Below the pieces are notes generated by a model that saw nothing but the letters and a program-made list of their open reading frames with translations, searched no databases and was not told the DNA's origin. A stretch of DNA of 60,697 nt, from positions 1 through 60,697 of the forward strand of contig JAPMOS010000181.1 of assembly GCA_027972325.1 (NCBI GenBank), written 5' to 3'. The position numbers and the translations under genes are program-made. This stretch comes from Paratrimastix pyriformis. Taxonomy: Eukaryota; Preaxostyla; Paratrimastigidae. Shown piece after piece: positions 49,758-60,697 of this stretch. How positions within the stretch are numbered: position 1 is the first letter of the stretch; every line of letters begins with the position of its first letter.

Positions 49758-52700
49758 TTTTCAATAGAAATCGAATTTTTCGAGGTGGTGTTCTGACATC
49801 ATCCCAAGTGTTTTTTCGATGAAACTCATCGATTTACATCATCAGAACCGGTATCGCGATGTTTGTCGGGGGTACTAAAATCCATACCGGCGGTATGGAT
49901 TTTCAATAGAAATCGAATTTTTCGAGGTGGTGTTCTGACATCATCCCAAGTGTTTTTTCGATGAAACTCATCGATTTACATCATCAGAACCGGTATCGCG
50001 ATGTTTGTCGGGGGTACTAAAATCCATACCGGCGGTATGGATTTTCAATAGAAATCGAATTTTTCGAGGTGGTGTTCTGACATCATCCCAAGTGTTTTTT
50101 CGATGAAACTCATCGATTTACATCATCAGAACCGGTATCGCGATGTTTGTCGGGGGTACTAAAATCCATACCGGCGGTATGGATTTTCAATAGAAATCGA
50201 ATTTTTCGAGGTGGTGTTCTGACATCATCCCAAGTGTTTTTTCGATGAAACTCATCGATTTACATCATCAGAACCGGTATCGCGATGTTTGTCGGTACTA
50301 AAATCCATACCGGCGGTATGGATTTTCAATAGAAATCGAATTTTTCGAGGTGGTGTTCTGACATCATCCCAAGTGTTTTTTCGATGAAACTCATCGATTT
50401 ACATCATCAGAACCGGTATCGCGATGTTTGTCGGGGGTACTAAAATCCATACCGGCGGTATGGATTTTCAATAGAAATCGAATTTTTCGAGGTGGTGTTC
50501 TGACATCATCCCAAGTGTTTTTTCGATGAAACTCATCGATTTGCATCATCAGAACCGGTATCGCGATGTTTGTCGGGGGTACTAAAATCCATACCGGCGG
50601 TATGGATTTTCAATAGAAATCGAATTTTTCGAGGTGGTGTTCTGACATCATCCCAAGTGTTTTTTCGATGAAACTCATCGATTTGCATCATCAGAACCGG
50701 TATCGCGATGTTTGTCGGGGGTACTAAAATCCATACCGGCGGTATGGATTTTCAATAGAAATCGAATTTTTCGAGGTGGTGTTCCGACATCATCCCAAGT
50801 GTTTTTTCGATGAAACTCATCGATTTGCATCATCAGAACCGGTATCGCGATGTTTGTCGGGGGTACTAAAATCCATACCGGCGGTATGGATTTTCAATAG
50901 AAATCGAATTTTTCGAGGTGGTGTTCCGACATCATCCCAAGTGTTTTTCGATGAAACTCATCGATTTACATCATCAGAACCGGTATCGCGATGTTTGTCG
51001 GGGGTACTAAAATCCATACCGGCGGTATGGATTTTCAATAGAAATCGAATTTTTCGAGGTGGTGTTCTGACATCATCCCAAGTGTTTTTTCGATGAAACT
51101 CATCGATTTGCATCATCAGAACCGGTATCGCGATGTTTGTCGGGGGTACTAAAATCCATACCGGCGGTATGGATTTTCAATAGAAATCGAATTTTTCGAG
51201 GTGGTGTTCTGACATCATCCCAAGTGTTTTTCGATGAAACTCATCGATTTGCATCATCAGAACCGGTATCGCGATGTTTGTCGGTACTAAAATCCATACC
51301 GGCGGTATGGATTTTCAATAGAAATCGAATTTTTCGAGGTGGTGTTCTGACATCATCCCAAGTGTTTTTCGATGAAACTCATCGATTTGCATCATCAGAA
51401 CCGGTATCGCGATGTTTGTCGGGGTACTAAAATCCATACCGGCGGTATGGATTTTCAATAGAAATCGAATTTTTCGAGGTGGTGTTCTGACATCATCCCA
51501 AGTGTTTTTTCGATGAAACTCATCGATTTACATCATCAGAACCGGTATCGCGATGTTTGTCGGGGGTACTAAAATCCATACCGGCGGTATGGATTTTCAA
51601 TAGAAATCGAATTTTTCGAGGTGGTGTTCTGACATCATCCCAAGTGTTTTTCGATGAAACTCATCGATTTACATCATCAGAACCGGTATCGCGATGTTTG
51701 TCGGTACTAAAATCCATACCGGCGGTATGGATTTTCAATAGAAATCGAATTTTCGAGGTGGTGTTCTGACATCATCCCAAGTGTTTTTCGATGAAACTCA
51801 TCGATTTACATCATCAGAACCGGTATCGCGATGTTTGTCGGGGGTACTAAAATCCATACCGGCGGTATGGATTTTCAATAGAAATCGAATTTTTCGAGGT
51901 GGTGTTCTGACATCATCCCAAGTGTTTTTTCGATGAAACTCATCGATTTACATCATCAGAACCGGTATCGCGATGTTTGTCGGGGTACTAAAATCCATAC
52001 CGGCGGTATGGATTTTCAATAGAAATCGAATTTTTCGAGGTGGTGTTCTGACATCATCCCAAGTGTTTTTCGATGAAACTCATCGATTTACATCATCAGA
52101 ACCGGTATCGCGATGTTTGTCGGGGTACTAAAATCCATACCGGCGGTATGGATTTTCAATAGAAATCGAATTTTCGAGGTGGTGTTCTGACATCATCCCA
52201 AGTGTTTTTCGATGAAACTCATCGATTTACATCATCAGAACCGGTATCGCGATGTTTGTCGGGGTACTAAAATCCATACCGGCGGTATGGATTTTCAATA
52301 GAAATCGAATTTTTCGAGGTGGTGTTCTGACATCATCCCAAGTGTTTTTCGATGAAACTCATCGATTTGCATCATCAGAACCGGTATCGCGATGTTTGTC
52401 GGGGTACTAAAATCCATACCGGCGGTATGGATTTTCAATAGAAATCGAATTTTTCGAGGTGGTGTTCCGACATCATCCCAAGTGTTTTTCGATGAAACTC
52501 ATCGATTTACATCATCAGAACCGGTATCGCGATGTTTGTCGGGGTACTAAAATCCATACCGGCGGTATGGATTTTCAATAGAAATCGAATTTTTCGAGGT
52601 GGTGTTCTGACATCATCCCAAGTGTTTTTCGATGAAACTCATCGATTTGCATCATCAGAACCGGTATCGCGATGTTTGTCGGGGTACTAAAATCCATACC

Positions 52701-54430
52701 GGCGGTATGGATTTTCAATAGAAATCGAATTTTTCGAGGTGGTGTTCTGACATCATCCCAAGTGTTTTTCGATGAAACTCATCGATTTGCATCATCAGAA
52801 CCGGTATCGCGATGTTTGTCGGGGTACTAAAATCCATACCGGCGGTATGGATTTTCAATAGAAATCGAATTTTTCGAGGTGGTGTTCGACATCATCCCAA
52901 GTGTTTTTCGATGAAACTCATCGATTTGCATCATCAGAACCGGTATCGCGATGTTTGTCGGGGTACTAAAATCCATACCGGCGGTATGGATTTTCAATAG
53001 AAATCGAATTTTTCGAGGTGGTGTTCCGACATCATCCCAAGTGTTTTTTCGATGAAACTCATCGATTTACATCATCAGAACCGGTATCGCGATGTTTGTC
53101 GGTACTAAAATCCATACCGGCGGTATGGATTTTCAATAGAAATCGAATTTTTCGAGGTGGTGTTCTGACATCATCCCAAGTGTTTTTTCGATGAAACTCA
53201 TCGATTTGCATCATCAGAACCGGTATCGCGATGTTTGTCGGGGGTACTAAAATCCATACCGGCGGTATGGATTTTCAATAGAAATCGAATTTTTCGAGGT
53301 GGTGTTCTGACATCATCCCAAGTGTTTTTCGATGAAACTCATCGATTTGCATCATCAGAACCGGTATCGCGATGTTTGTCGGGGTACTAAAATCCATACC
53401 GGCGGTATGGATTTTCAATAGAAATCGAATTTTTCGAGGTGGTGTTCCGACATCATCCCAAGTGTTTTTTCGATGAAACTCATCGATTTGCATCATCAGA
53501 ACCGGTATCGCGATGTTTGTCGGGGGTACTAAAATCCATACCGGCGGTATGGATTTTCAATAGAAATCGAATTTTTCGAGGTGGTGTTCTGACATCATCC
53601 CAAGTGTTTTTCGATGAAACTCATCGATTTACATCATCAGAACCGGTATCGCGATGTTTGTCGGGGTACTAAAATCCATACCGGCGGTATGGATTTTCAA
53701 TAGAAATCGAATTTTTCGAGGTGGTGTTCTGACATCATCCCAAGTGTTTTTCGATGAAACTCATCGATTTACATCATCAGAACCGGTATCGCGATGTTTG
53801 TCGGGGTACTAAAATCCATACCGGCGGTATGGATTTTCAATAGAAATCGAATTTTTCGAGGTGGTGTTCTGACATCATCCCAAGTGTTTTTCGATGAAAC
53901 TCATCGATTTGCATCATCAGAACCGGTATCGCGATGTTTGTCGGGGGTACTAAAATCCATACCGGCGGTATGGATTTTCAATAGAAATCGAATTTTCGAG
54001 GTGGTGTTCTGACATCATCCCAAGTGTTTTTCGATGAAACTCATCGATTTACATCAGAACCGGTATCGCGATGTTTGTCGGGGTACTAAAATCCATACCG
54101 GCGGTATGGATTTTCAATAGAAATCGAATTTTTCGAGGTGGTGTTCTGACATCATCCCAAGTGTTTTTTCGATGAAACTCATCGATTTGCATCATCAGAA
54201 CCGGTATCGCGATGTTTGTCGGGGTACTAAAATCCAGACCGGCGGTATGGATTTTCAATAGAAATCGAATTTTTCGAGGTGGTGTTCCGACATCATCCCA
54301 AGTGTTTTTTCGATGAAACTCATCGATTTACATCATCAGAACCGGTATCACGATGTTTGTCGGGGGTACTAAAATCCATACCGGCGGTATGGATTTTCAA
54401 TAGAAATCGAATTTTTCGAGGTGGTGGTGT
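49757..54430. repeat. Satellite array, 33 full units of 139-142 bp plus a partial one
   Basis: Units begin TTTTCAATAGAAATCGAA. Each contains a 27-bp near-palindrome (AAAATCCATACCG-G-CGGTATGGATTTT arms), a CGATGA-AAC-TCATCG inverted repeat, a TCGAATTTTTCGA inverted repeat and ATCGCGAT. Units differ mainly in homopolymer length (GTG followed by five or six T; TCG followed by two, four or five G), a TACA/TGCA switch, and TTCTGACA/TTCCGACA. Early units are mostly 142 bp and later ones mostly 140 bp. The array is more AT-rich than its surroundings. It starts inside the LINE and ends before the gene at 54,503. Open frames in it are repeats of one peptide in changing frames and are not genes. Confidence 0.97.
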
Positions 54431-54502
54431 TCTCATTCAACTCGCGAGGTGGACCTTACCCCGGGTTCTAACCTTTGTTAACGCGCCTTTTGCCGTTTTC
54501 AG

Positions 54503-55671
54503 ATGAACTCGATCGATTGGAACCAGTTCCACACCCCCAAAGCCATTGAGTATTGCGAGGGTGCGATCGGCCAGGACCCCCGAAATGGGCCGAGGGTTAC
54601 CAGGCGATCAATTGGTTTGTTTTTACTCGCTCCCTCGTTTTCCCGAAACTTGTTGTCATAGCTTCCGTCGACGCCTCTCCTCCCTCACCCAGCCGTTGGG
54701 CGCGGGGCTCATGACGCCCTATCATCTGGAGCTGATTCGACAGACTTTTGACGGCCTTTTCCGGCCGTCCTCACCTGATTCCGCCGGTAAAGACCTCCTC
54801 CTCGACATCGGTGGGGAGGACGAGCCCGAACGAGGAGCCCTCGTCCGTATTTGCATCGCACCTCCGGCTCGGTGCTAAATTCGTTCTTTGTTAGGTCTCC
54901 CGCCCCGCCGCCACGCACACCGCACCAGGAGCGCCCCTGCCCCGACCCCTACCGCCCCGAAGGCCCCGACCGCCCTGACCGCCCGTCCGACGACGCCCGC
55001 CTCTGGCGCCGTCGAGCACAAGGACAAGGGAACTGGAGCCGCTCGGCCGTCTGTCGGAGCGGGTTCTGGCCTTTCCCAGCTGATTCTTTTTTGGATTTCA
55101 GAATCCTGGACGACGATGATGTGCCGAGCCCGCCCAAGCCCAAGAAGGCGGCCCCGGCGGCCGCCAAGCCCAAGAAGGATCGCGAGGCCCCGAAGAAGGC
55201 AAGAAGGCGGCCCCGGTGGCCGCCAAGTCCAAGAAGGAGGCCGCCAAGGAGGCGAAGGCCGCGGCCCCGGCCCCCCCGCCACCGGCCCGCCGGAAGCCTG
55301 GGCCGCCTCATGAGGCCAAGGAGGCTGCGGAGGCGAAGGGCTCGGACGACGCCCCCCAGGAGGACGCCAGGCCGCGGCACCGGCACAAGCACCCGGCCCC
55401 AGTGGAGATCTCCTCCTCGTCGTCGGACGAGGGCGGCCGTGCCCCCGAACCCAAGGCGAAGGCCGAGCGCAAGCGGGCCCGGCCGACCGACCCGGACGAC
55501 TTCTCCCCGGAGGCCGCTCGCCAAGTACTGCAGTCCGTCGTTGATCTCGTCAATGCGTACCTTGCGCGCCACCCTCCCTCCTCCCACCCCGCTCGCCAAG
55601 TAATGCAGTCCGTCGTTGATATCGTCAATGCGTACCTTGCGCGCCACCCTGCCTCCTCCCACCACTCGTGA
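54503..55671 (+). CDS. Lys/Ala/Pro-rich protein gene with short introns, unknown family
   Basis: A candidate start follows TTTTCAG: MNSIDWNQFHTPKAIEYCEG (54,503). The next recognisable segment is MTPYHLELIRQTFDGLFRPS and LLLDIGGEDEPERGALVRIC (54,710-54,870). Acceptor-like TTTGTTAG (54,894) and TTGGATTTCAG (55,101) precede further exons, the last starting ILDDDDVPSPPKPKKAAP and running through a Lys/Ala-rich, H1-like stretch (KKEAAKEAKAAAPAP) and EISSSSSDEGG to a stop at 55,671. A one-base discrepancy near 55,195 breaks the Lys/Ala frame. The C-terminus has a 25-residue duplication (ARQVLQSVVDLVNAYLARHP repeated). Probably nuclear by composition; I do not recognise it. Confidence 0.5.
55516..55665. 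repeat. 75-bp coding duplication
   Basis: Two in-frame 75-bp units at the end of the Lys/Ala-rich gene, differing at a handful of bases. Each encodes a leucine/valine-rich helix. Confidence 0.9.
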
Positions 55672-55750
55672 CCTGTTTTCATCGTTAGTAGTTATAAAAG
55701 GAGAGTTCTGAGACAATCGATTTTCACACACAATTTTTCACGCTTGCGTT

Positions 55751-56030
55751 GTTATTTGAGGCAAAAATCGATTTCTTCAGAACAAAATCTTTTTTTCTCA
55801 TTATTTTTTATTGAAAAGGAGCATTTTATTTTATCAGCTTTGAATGATTTAAGCATTAATTTTCTTGAGCTACAAACGTTATTTGAGGCAAAAATCGATT
55901 TCTTCAGAGCAAAATCTTTTTTCTCAATGTTTTTTAAGTAAAACGAGCATTTTATTTTAATCAGCTTGGAATGATTTAAGCATCAATTCATTCGAGCTCC
56001 AAACGAAATTAGAGGCAAAAAGCGAATTCT
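55751..56030. repeat. Subterminal 127-bp tandem repeats of the Polinton
   Basis: Two units starting GTTATTTGAGGCAAAAATCG at 55,751 and 55,878 and a degenerate partial third at about 56,004. Tandem repeats near the end of a Polinton may be part of its terminal inverted repeat. Confidence 0.85.
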
Positions 56031-56576
56031 CCATGCATTTTCAATTTTTTTCCATTTTTTTTGTCCCAGAAATTATTTTGCCATTTTTGTCAAATCAAAC
56101 AATTCAATCATCTTAAGCATCAAACGAAAGAGAATTCAATTAGAAACAGCTTATCTCTTCATTCAAAATAAAATTGTGACAAAAGTGCTTTTCAAAAGTG
56201 ATCATTAAATAATGCATCAATCTTAAGTAAATGATGCATTCTTTTTGATTGAATCAGCTCAAATAATTGATTCTAAGAAAATGGAAAAGTATGACAAAAT
56301 GATAAAACAATATGAAATTTGATTTCAGCACCGAGCCCTTTAAAGCGAAAATTTCAATAGGGAGAACATGAATTGAAAGAGAAATCAATCAGATTTACCT
56401 TCTATTTCAAAGAGATAAAAAACAGCGTTTCATCATTTGAGCTCTGAGTGTTTTAAGATGATAATTCAATGAGCTACTGGGGCTAACTCAATGAAATAGT
56501 GAACGAGTGATAGCAGTTGATTAACATGTAAAGGTATTTGAAGAAAAAATAATTATCTATAGTTAGTATATAGAGA

Positions 56577-56747
56577 ATGAATTGTGATAAGCATCCAGTT
56601 AAGATTGATAGGGCGCTCTTTGAACTCCTACAGGAGTTGATTAAGCTTCATGGTGATGAATATTTCACTGTTACAATAACTAAGAAGAAAGGAGATGAGA
56701 GTGACGATTCCACAACAATAGTGTATGAAAATGAATATTTCCATTAA
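56577..56747 (+). CDS. Small ORF, 56 aa, within the Polinton
   Basis: Starts MNCDKHPVKIDRALFELLQE, has an ELIKLHGDEYFTVTITKKKG segment, and ends with an acidic EYFH. It is preceded by an AT-rich TATAGTTAGTATATAGAGA leader. It lies between the terminal repeats and the integrase and points toward it. No family recognised. 56,030-56,577 is AT-rich sequence without a gene. Confidence 0.4.
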   Translation: MNCDKHPVKIDRALFELLQELIKLHGDEYFTVTITKKKGDESDDSTTIVYENEYFH

Positions 56748-56751
56748 CGGA

Positions 56752-57777
56752 GCTTCATATCATGCATTATATTATCTGTGTCAATACCTTCTCGAGTCAG
56801 TCTTCGTTTGACGAGTCTTTTCTTCTTTGTGTCATCAATCTTCTTGACAGCTTTTTCAGTGCTCTCCTTCTCGATGATTTCACCAACCTTCTTCAACTCA
56901 TATTGTTTGTAGTGTTTTTTCAACAGTTCTCCAGACTTCAGGTTCTTGAGAACATACTTTTTACCATCGAATGAGTCAATGATATAGACAGCGAGAGAAT
57001 ACTTTACTTCATCACCTTTAGCGAATGCTTTGAGCTTTCGAACAGCACGAACATGGTCACCAATATTATAAATACGTTCTATTTGAGTGACTTATTGTTT
57101 GTTTGTATCATGGTTGTTGAACACATTATAAGGTGTTGCTTTAATGGTTCTGTGGTAATCATTGTTGTAAGAAGATACCAAATCAGGAAGAACTTTAGTC
57201 CAATCGGAGTCACCAGAAGAGAGACGCCAACGTTGTAGTTTGAGAGCAATTGTACGATTGAATCGTTCAACAATACTATTCTTATTGATTTCTTCAGGGT
57301 CACTGAAATGAGCCACAACATGATTATCAGTCATCCATTTGACATATTGTTTAGCTTGGAATTCATTGTCACAGTTGATGTTTTCAGGAGTACCTTTTAA
57401 GTCATCATGGAAGATACTTTTAATTGCTTTGAGAACCTCAGTGGGCTTTCTTGTTTTAAGTGGACGACAGGCAGCATAACGAGAGTACACATCAATAACA
57501 CAGAGGATGTTCTCGAATCCAGTTCTCGTCTTAAAACGATCATAGATGATGATATCCATCTGAACACATGCGAGAGCAGTATGAGCCACAATCGTGTTGA
57601 ACTTTTGGGTTTTCTATCTTCTTTCATGATTTGATAATCAGGTGTCTTATTTAGCACGTTTTGGACAGCATCTAAGGTGATTTTCTTGTCATCTTGTTTT
57701 AGTTTTCGATACAATTTAGGAGCAGAAACAAAGCCCGTTTTAGGATCGCTATAAGCATTCTGAATGGTCTTTTCCAT
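56752..57777 (-). pseudogene. Polinton DDE (retrovirus-type) integrase
   Basis: On the minus strand the N-terminal part reads MEKTIQNAYSDPKTGFVSAP, followed by the catalytic core with a DIIIYDR segment, VIDVYSRYAACRPLKTRKPT, CDNEFQAKQYVKWM and NSIVERFNRTIALKLQRW (the DDE residues are present), and a C-terminal chromodomain/SH3-like part. The enzyme inserts the element's ends into the host. The gene is broken. It is transcribed divergently from the polymerase, with a short AT-rich promoter region (57,780-57,878) between. Confidence 0.85.
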
Positions 57778-57878
57778 TAGTATAATGAAGTTATAAAATT
57801 AAAAGTGACTTAGAGAAACCTTGAATTTATAGATTAATAAAATATTATGAAAAAATTTTATCTCACACTACTATAGAC

Positions 57879-60697
57879 ATGACAACTAAAACCGCAAATC
57901 CATTTGTTGCATTTGATGGACTCTCAGATGAAGAGGCGAAGAAGTTGTTCGAAGAATACATAAATAAACGTCAGGCAGCATCACCAAAAGAGGAAAAGAA
58001 GGAAAAGAAAGAAAAGAAAGAAGTGAAGATTGCACAAGAAGAAGTTATTGATGTAGATGCCTTATCAACAAAAGGAGCAGAAAACGTCGAAGATGAGTTT
58101 GGAAAAATAGCACAATATGAAGTGGTAGAATGCAAGAAAGCCATGAAAGGCTTTATGAAGAACTATTCGATTATGAACCATGGAAAGATCGAGGCAACTG
58201 ACTACAAGCAAAGTGTTGAGAGATGTTTTGTGGACACTGAAGGAATGATAAAAAAGATATTATATGAAGAGATGAAGGGAGGGCAGTTCAAACTGAACAT
58301 CGTGTTGAAATGTCAGTTCACCAAAGAAGACAAGTCAATGTATGGACACTTTTCGTCGGGCAGCATTCGAATTCTCGGTAAGAAAGACATTGAAGAAGGA
58401 ATTGGGAATGCAGTGTCGAGAATCCAAGAGCTCGTGGACAATTTGTTAACAATGGAAGTGCATGGGTCCTAAAACGTATTGAGAATGTGTTTTGAATGTA
58501 GCCTCATACAAGCCAATGCGTGGAAGCAGTTACATTGAATTACCAGAGGTATTGAACCAGAAGAAAGCATTGATAAATATTCAGAATGATGACAATGAGT
58601 GTTTTAAATGGAGTGTTTTAGCAACATTGCATCCAGTTGATGTGCATCCGGAGAGAGTGAAGCAATACATGAAGTATGACAATGAGCTCGACTTTAAGGG
58701 CATTCATTTTCCAATGGAAATTGACAGTATACCACGATTTGAAGCTAAAAATAACATAGCCATCAATGTGATCGAGCATCATATCACAACAAAAAGGTTA
58801 AGAAGGAGAAGAAGACATCAGTTGTCTTCAATCCATTGTATGTCTCACCAATTTGGAATACGGCTAAAACAGTAGTCAATATGCTACGTATAACAGAGCT
58901 CGATGAGAATACAGAGGTGATGAAAGGAGAAGGATGTGAGAAGACAGAAACCAACTCACATTATGTGTTGATTAAAGATTTGTCTCGTCTCTTAAGTTCA
59001 AGCCAGAACAGTCACAATGGAAAAAAGTATTTTTGTCTGAACTGTATGCATGGATTTTGGAATGAAAGCCTGTTGCAAAGGCATAAACCAGTGTGCTATG
59101 AGCATGAATGTTGTCAAGCATGGTTACCAATAGAAGAAGATGCTCATGTCGAATTCAAGCATATATCAAAATCAGTGAAGCAACCTTTTGCGATTTATGC
59201 AGATTTCGAAGCACTCACAACACCAATTGATGATGATGACGATGAGAAAAATAAAAGCAGCATATCAGCACCATAATGTGTGTTCCATACAAAGTTGTCA
59301 GTAATTATCCAGAGTTTGAGAGACCAATACAATTGTATCGTGGTGAAGGAGCAGTTGAGCATTTCTTAAAATCCATCATCGAAGAGCGTAAAACGATACT
59401 GAAGATAGTCAAAAGGAACTGTGAGATGAACTTATCGAAGGAACAACAAAAAGAGTTTGATAAAGCCACTGTGTGTCATATTTGTGGACGAGAGATTGAA
59501 GATGAATCAGATAAAGTGAGAGACCATGATCATATTACGGGTGAATATCGAGGCAGCACATAATGGATGTAACTTATTATTCAGTCTGAAGAATTACAAG
59601 GTACCAGTTTTCTTTCACAATCTAAAGGGTTATGATTCTCACCTCTTAATGCAAGAAATAGGAACTTTAGTGAGAAAATTACATGCTTAGCATTGACTGA
59701 AGAGAAGTATCTGTCGTTCTCGATGGATGGAAATATAGAGTTCAAAGACAGTTTTGCATTCATGACAGAATCATTGGATAAATTATCAGAGAACTTAGGG
59801 AAGAACAACTACGATGATTTTATCAAGAACAAAAGCAGATTGGGAAGGAATCAGTGAAGAGAACCTGAAACTTTTATGCCAGAAGGGTGTTTATCCATAT
59901 GACTATTTGAACACAATGGAGAAGTTCGATGAGACTGAATTGCCACCAAAGGAAGCATTTTACAGTAAACTAAACGATAAAGCCATATCACTGATGAAGA
60001 TTATGCATGCACAGACAGTATGGAACACATTTGAATGTGAAACGTTAGGTGATTATCATGACATACCTTAAAACTGATGTGTTACTATTGGCAGATGTCT
60101 TCGAAAAGTTTCGTAGCATGTGTATAAAAATTACGGGCTCGATCCGGTATGTTACGTGTCATTACCAGCAATGTCATGGGATGCGGCACTGAAGCGTTCG
60201 AAGGTGGAGTTAGACTTAATTTAATGACACACAAATGGACATTTGTTTATTGAGAAGAATTCGAGGAGGATTTCAATGATAACGAACAGATATTGTCAAG
60301 CCAACAACAAGTACATGAAGACATACAACAAAGAGGGCAAAACGGTGTACATTCTGTATCTCGATGCTAACAACCTTACGGCAAAGCAATGAGTTATAGA
60401 CTACTAACGACTGATTTTCAATGGGAAAAGAACGTAAGCAAGTTCACGAAGAGCAAGATAATGTCATTAGACAAGAATGGAGATAGAGGCTACATATTAG
60501 AAGTGGATTTCATCATATCCAAAAAGAACTACATGACATGCACAATGATTATCCATTGGCACCATGCAAAGGTTGTAGAAGATGAAAAGTTATCTGAATA
60601 CCAGAAGTTGTTGAAGACGAATTCTAAGCCTAAAAGCAGGCAAAAAGTTGAGAAGTTGATTTGTGATTTTGAAGACAAGACTGATTATATTTGTGCA
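57879..60697 (+). pseudogene. Polinton protein-primed DNA polymerase B
   Basis: The N-terminal region starts MTTKTANPFVAFDGLSDEEA with a Lys/Glu-rich stretch. Further on are GSSYIELPEVL and NIQNDDNECFKWSVLA (typical of the region before the polymerase in Polintons), a zinc-binding segment, FAIYADFEALTTPID (exonuclease motif I), and CHICGREIEDE then VRDHDHITGEYRG (the Cys/His endonuclease-VII-like insert seen in these polymerases). The polymerase region follows to the window end. It copies the element using a protein primer. The gene is broken in several places and incomplete because the window ends. Confidence 0.85.

Larger units (their letters stand above)
55685..60697. mobile_element. Polinton (Maverick), broken, cut by the window end
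   Basis: Base composition drops sharply to AT-rich at about 55,685. Parts seen: subterminal tandem repeats, a 56-aa ORF, a DDE integrase on the minus strand, and a protein-primed family B DNA polymerase on the plus strand that leaves the window. The integrase-polymerase pair is diagnostic of Polintons. Capsid, ATPase and protease genes would lie beyond 60,697. The copy is broken, with several disruptions (of the order of five to ten in the part seen), yet its frames are still long, so it is decayed but not ancient. The exact left terminus and target duplication cannot be fixed by eye. Confidence 0.85.

Noticed and set aside
49767-54430. Series of 60-110-aa open frames repeating the peptide SIPAVWIFNRNRIF
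   Set aside because: They are translations of the satellite in whichever frame happens to be open. Unit length is not a multiple of three and there is no independent start or context.
49757-54430. CRISPR array
   Set aside because: Units are joined head to tail with no unique spacers, and the context is eukaryotic.

Overview
The window is eukaryotic nuclear DNA. It has spliceosomal introns, mostly 35-60 nt, non-LTR retrotransposons, a DNA-transposon-like MITE, long microsatellites, a satellite array and a Polinton. Most of it (1-55,680) is GC-rich with low-complexity, proline/alanine/serine-rich proteins. The last 5 kb is abruptly AT-rich. A GC-rich unicellular eukaryote fits best; I cannot name the species from the sequence.

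Layout. 1-6,050: a minus-strand LINE encoding a ubiquitin-specific-protease-like (USP) domain, an AP-type endonuclease, reverse transcriptase and RNase H. 6,097-7,168: a MITE-like element. 7,311-9,795: a foldback element split by copy 1 of a 1.45-kb protein-coding retroposon. 9,796-12,490: a broken Crinkler-type nuclease/kinase gene, itself split by the 3' end of a second LINE family that carries a restriction-like endonuclease (RLE). 14,750-15,660: repeated (CT)n-linked short elements. 16,235-18,107: a second Crinkler-type gene. 18,815-19,590: a second MITE copy. 19,892-20,656: a membrane protein (minus). 20,728-26,700: minus-strand exons including an Sgf11/ATXN7L3-like SAGA deubiquitinase-module subunit and an SR-rich exon. 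28,270-36,343: a large multi-exon Sfi1-like centrin-binding protein. 37-41 kb: microsatellites, LINE scraps and retroposon copy 2. 41,150-44,070: RLE-type LINE pieces lying tail to tail. 44,170-48,307: an RS/RGG-rich ORF with retroposon copy 3 inserted just before its stop. 48,400-49,757: a truncated second USP-LINE. 49,757-54,430: a 140-142-bp satellite array of 33 full units. 54,503-55,671: a Lys/Ala/Pro-rich protein gene. 55,685-60,697: a broken Polinton cut by the window end.

The most notable system is the 1.45-kb retroposon. Three divergent full-length copies share a G/C-rich 5' start, one protein with conserved ends, a 3' UUCG hairpin with a compensatory base-pair change, and an AC/ACA-type tail. 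Two copies have clear 10-12-bp target-site duplications, and for one of them an empty site is present in the same window. It has no reverse transcriptase, so it is probably moved in trans by a LINE. The second is the LINE with a USP-type deubiquitinase domain, seen in two separate copies.
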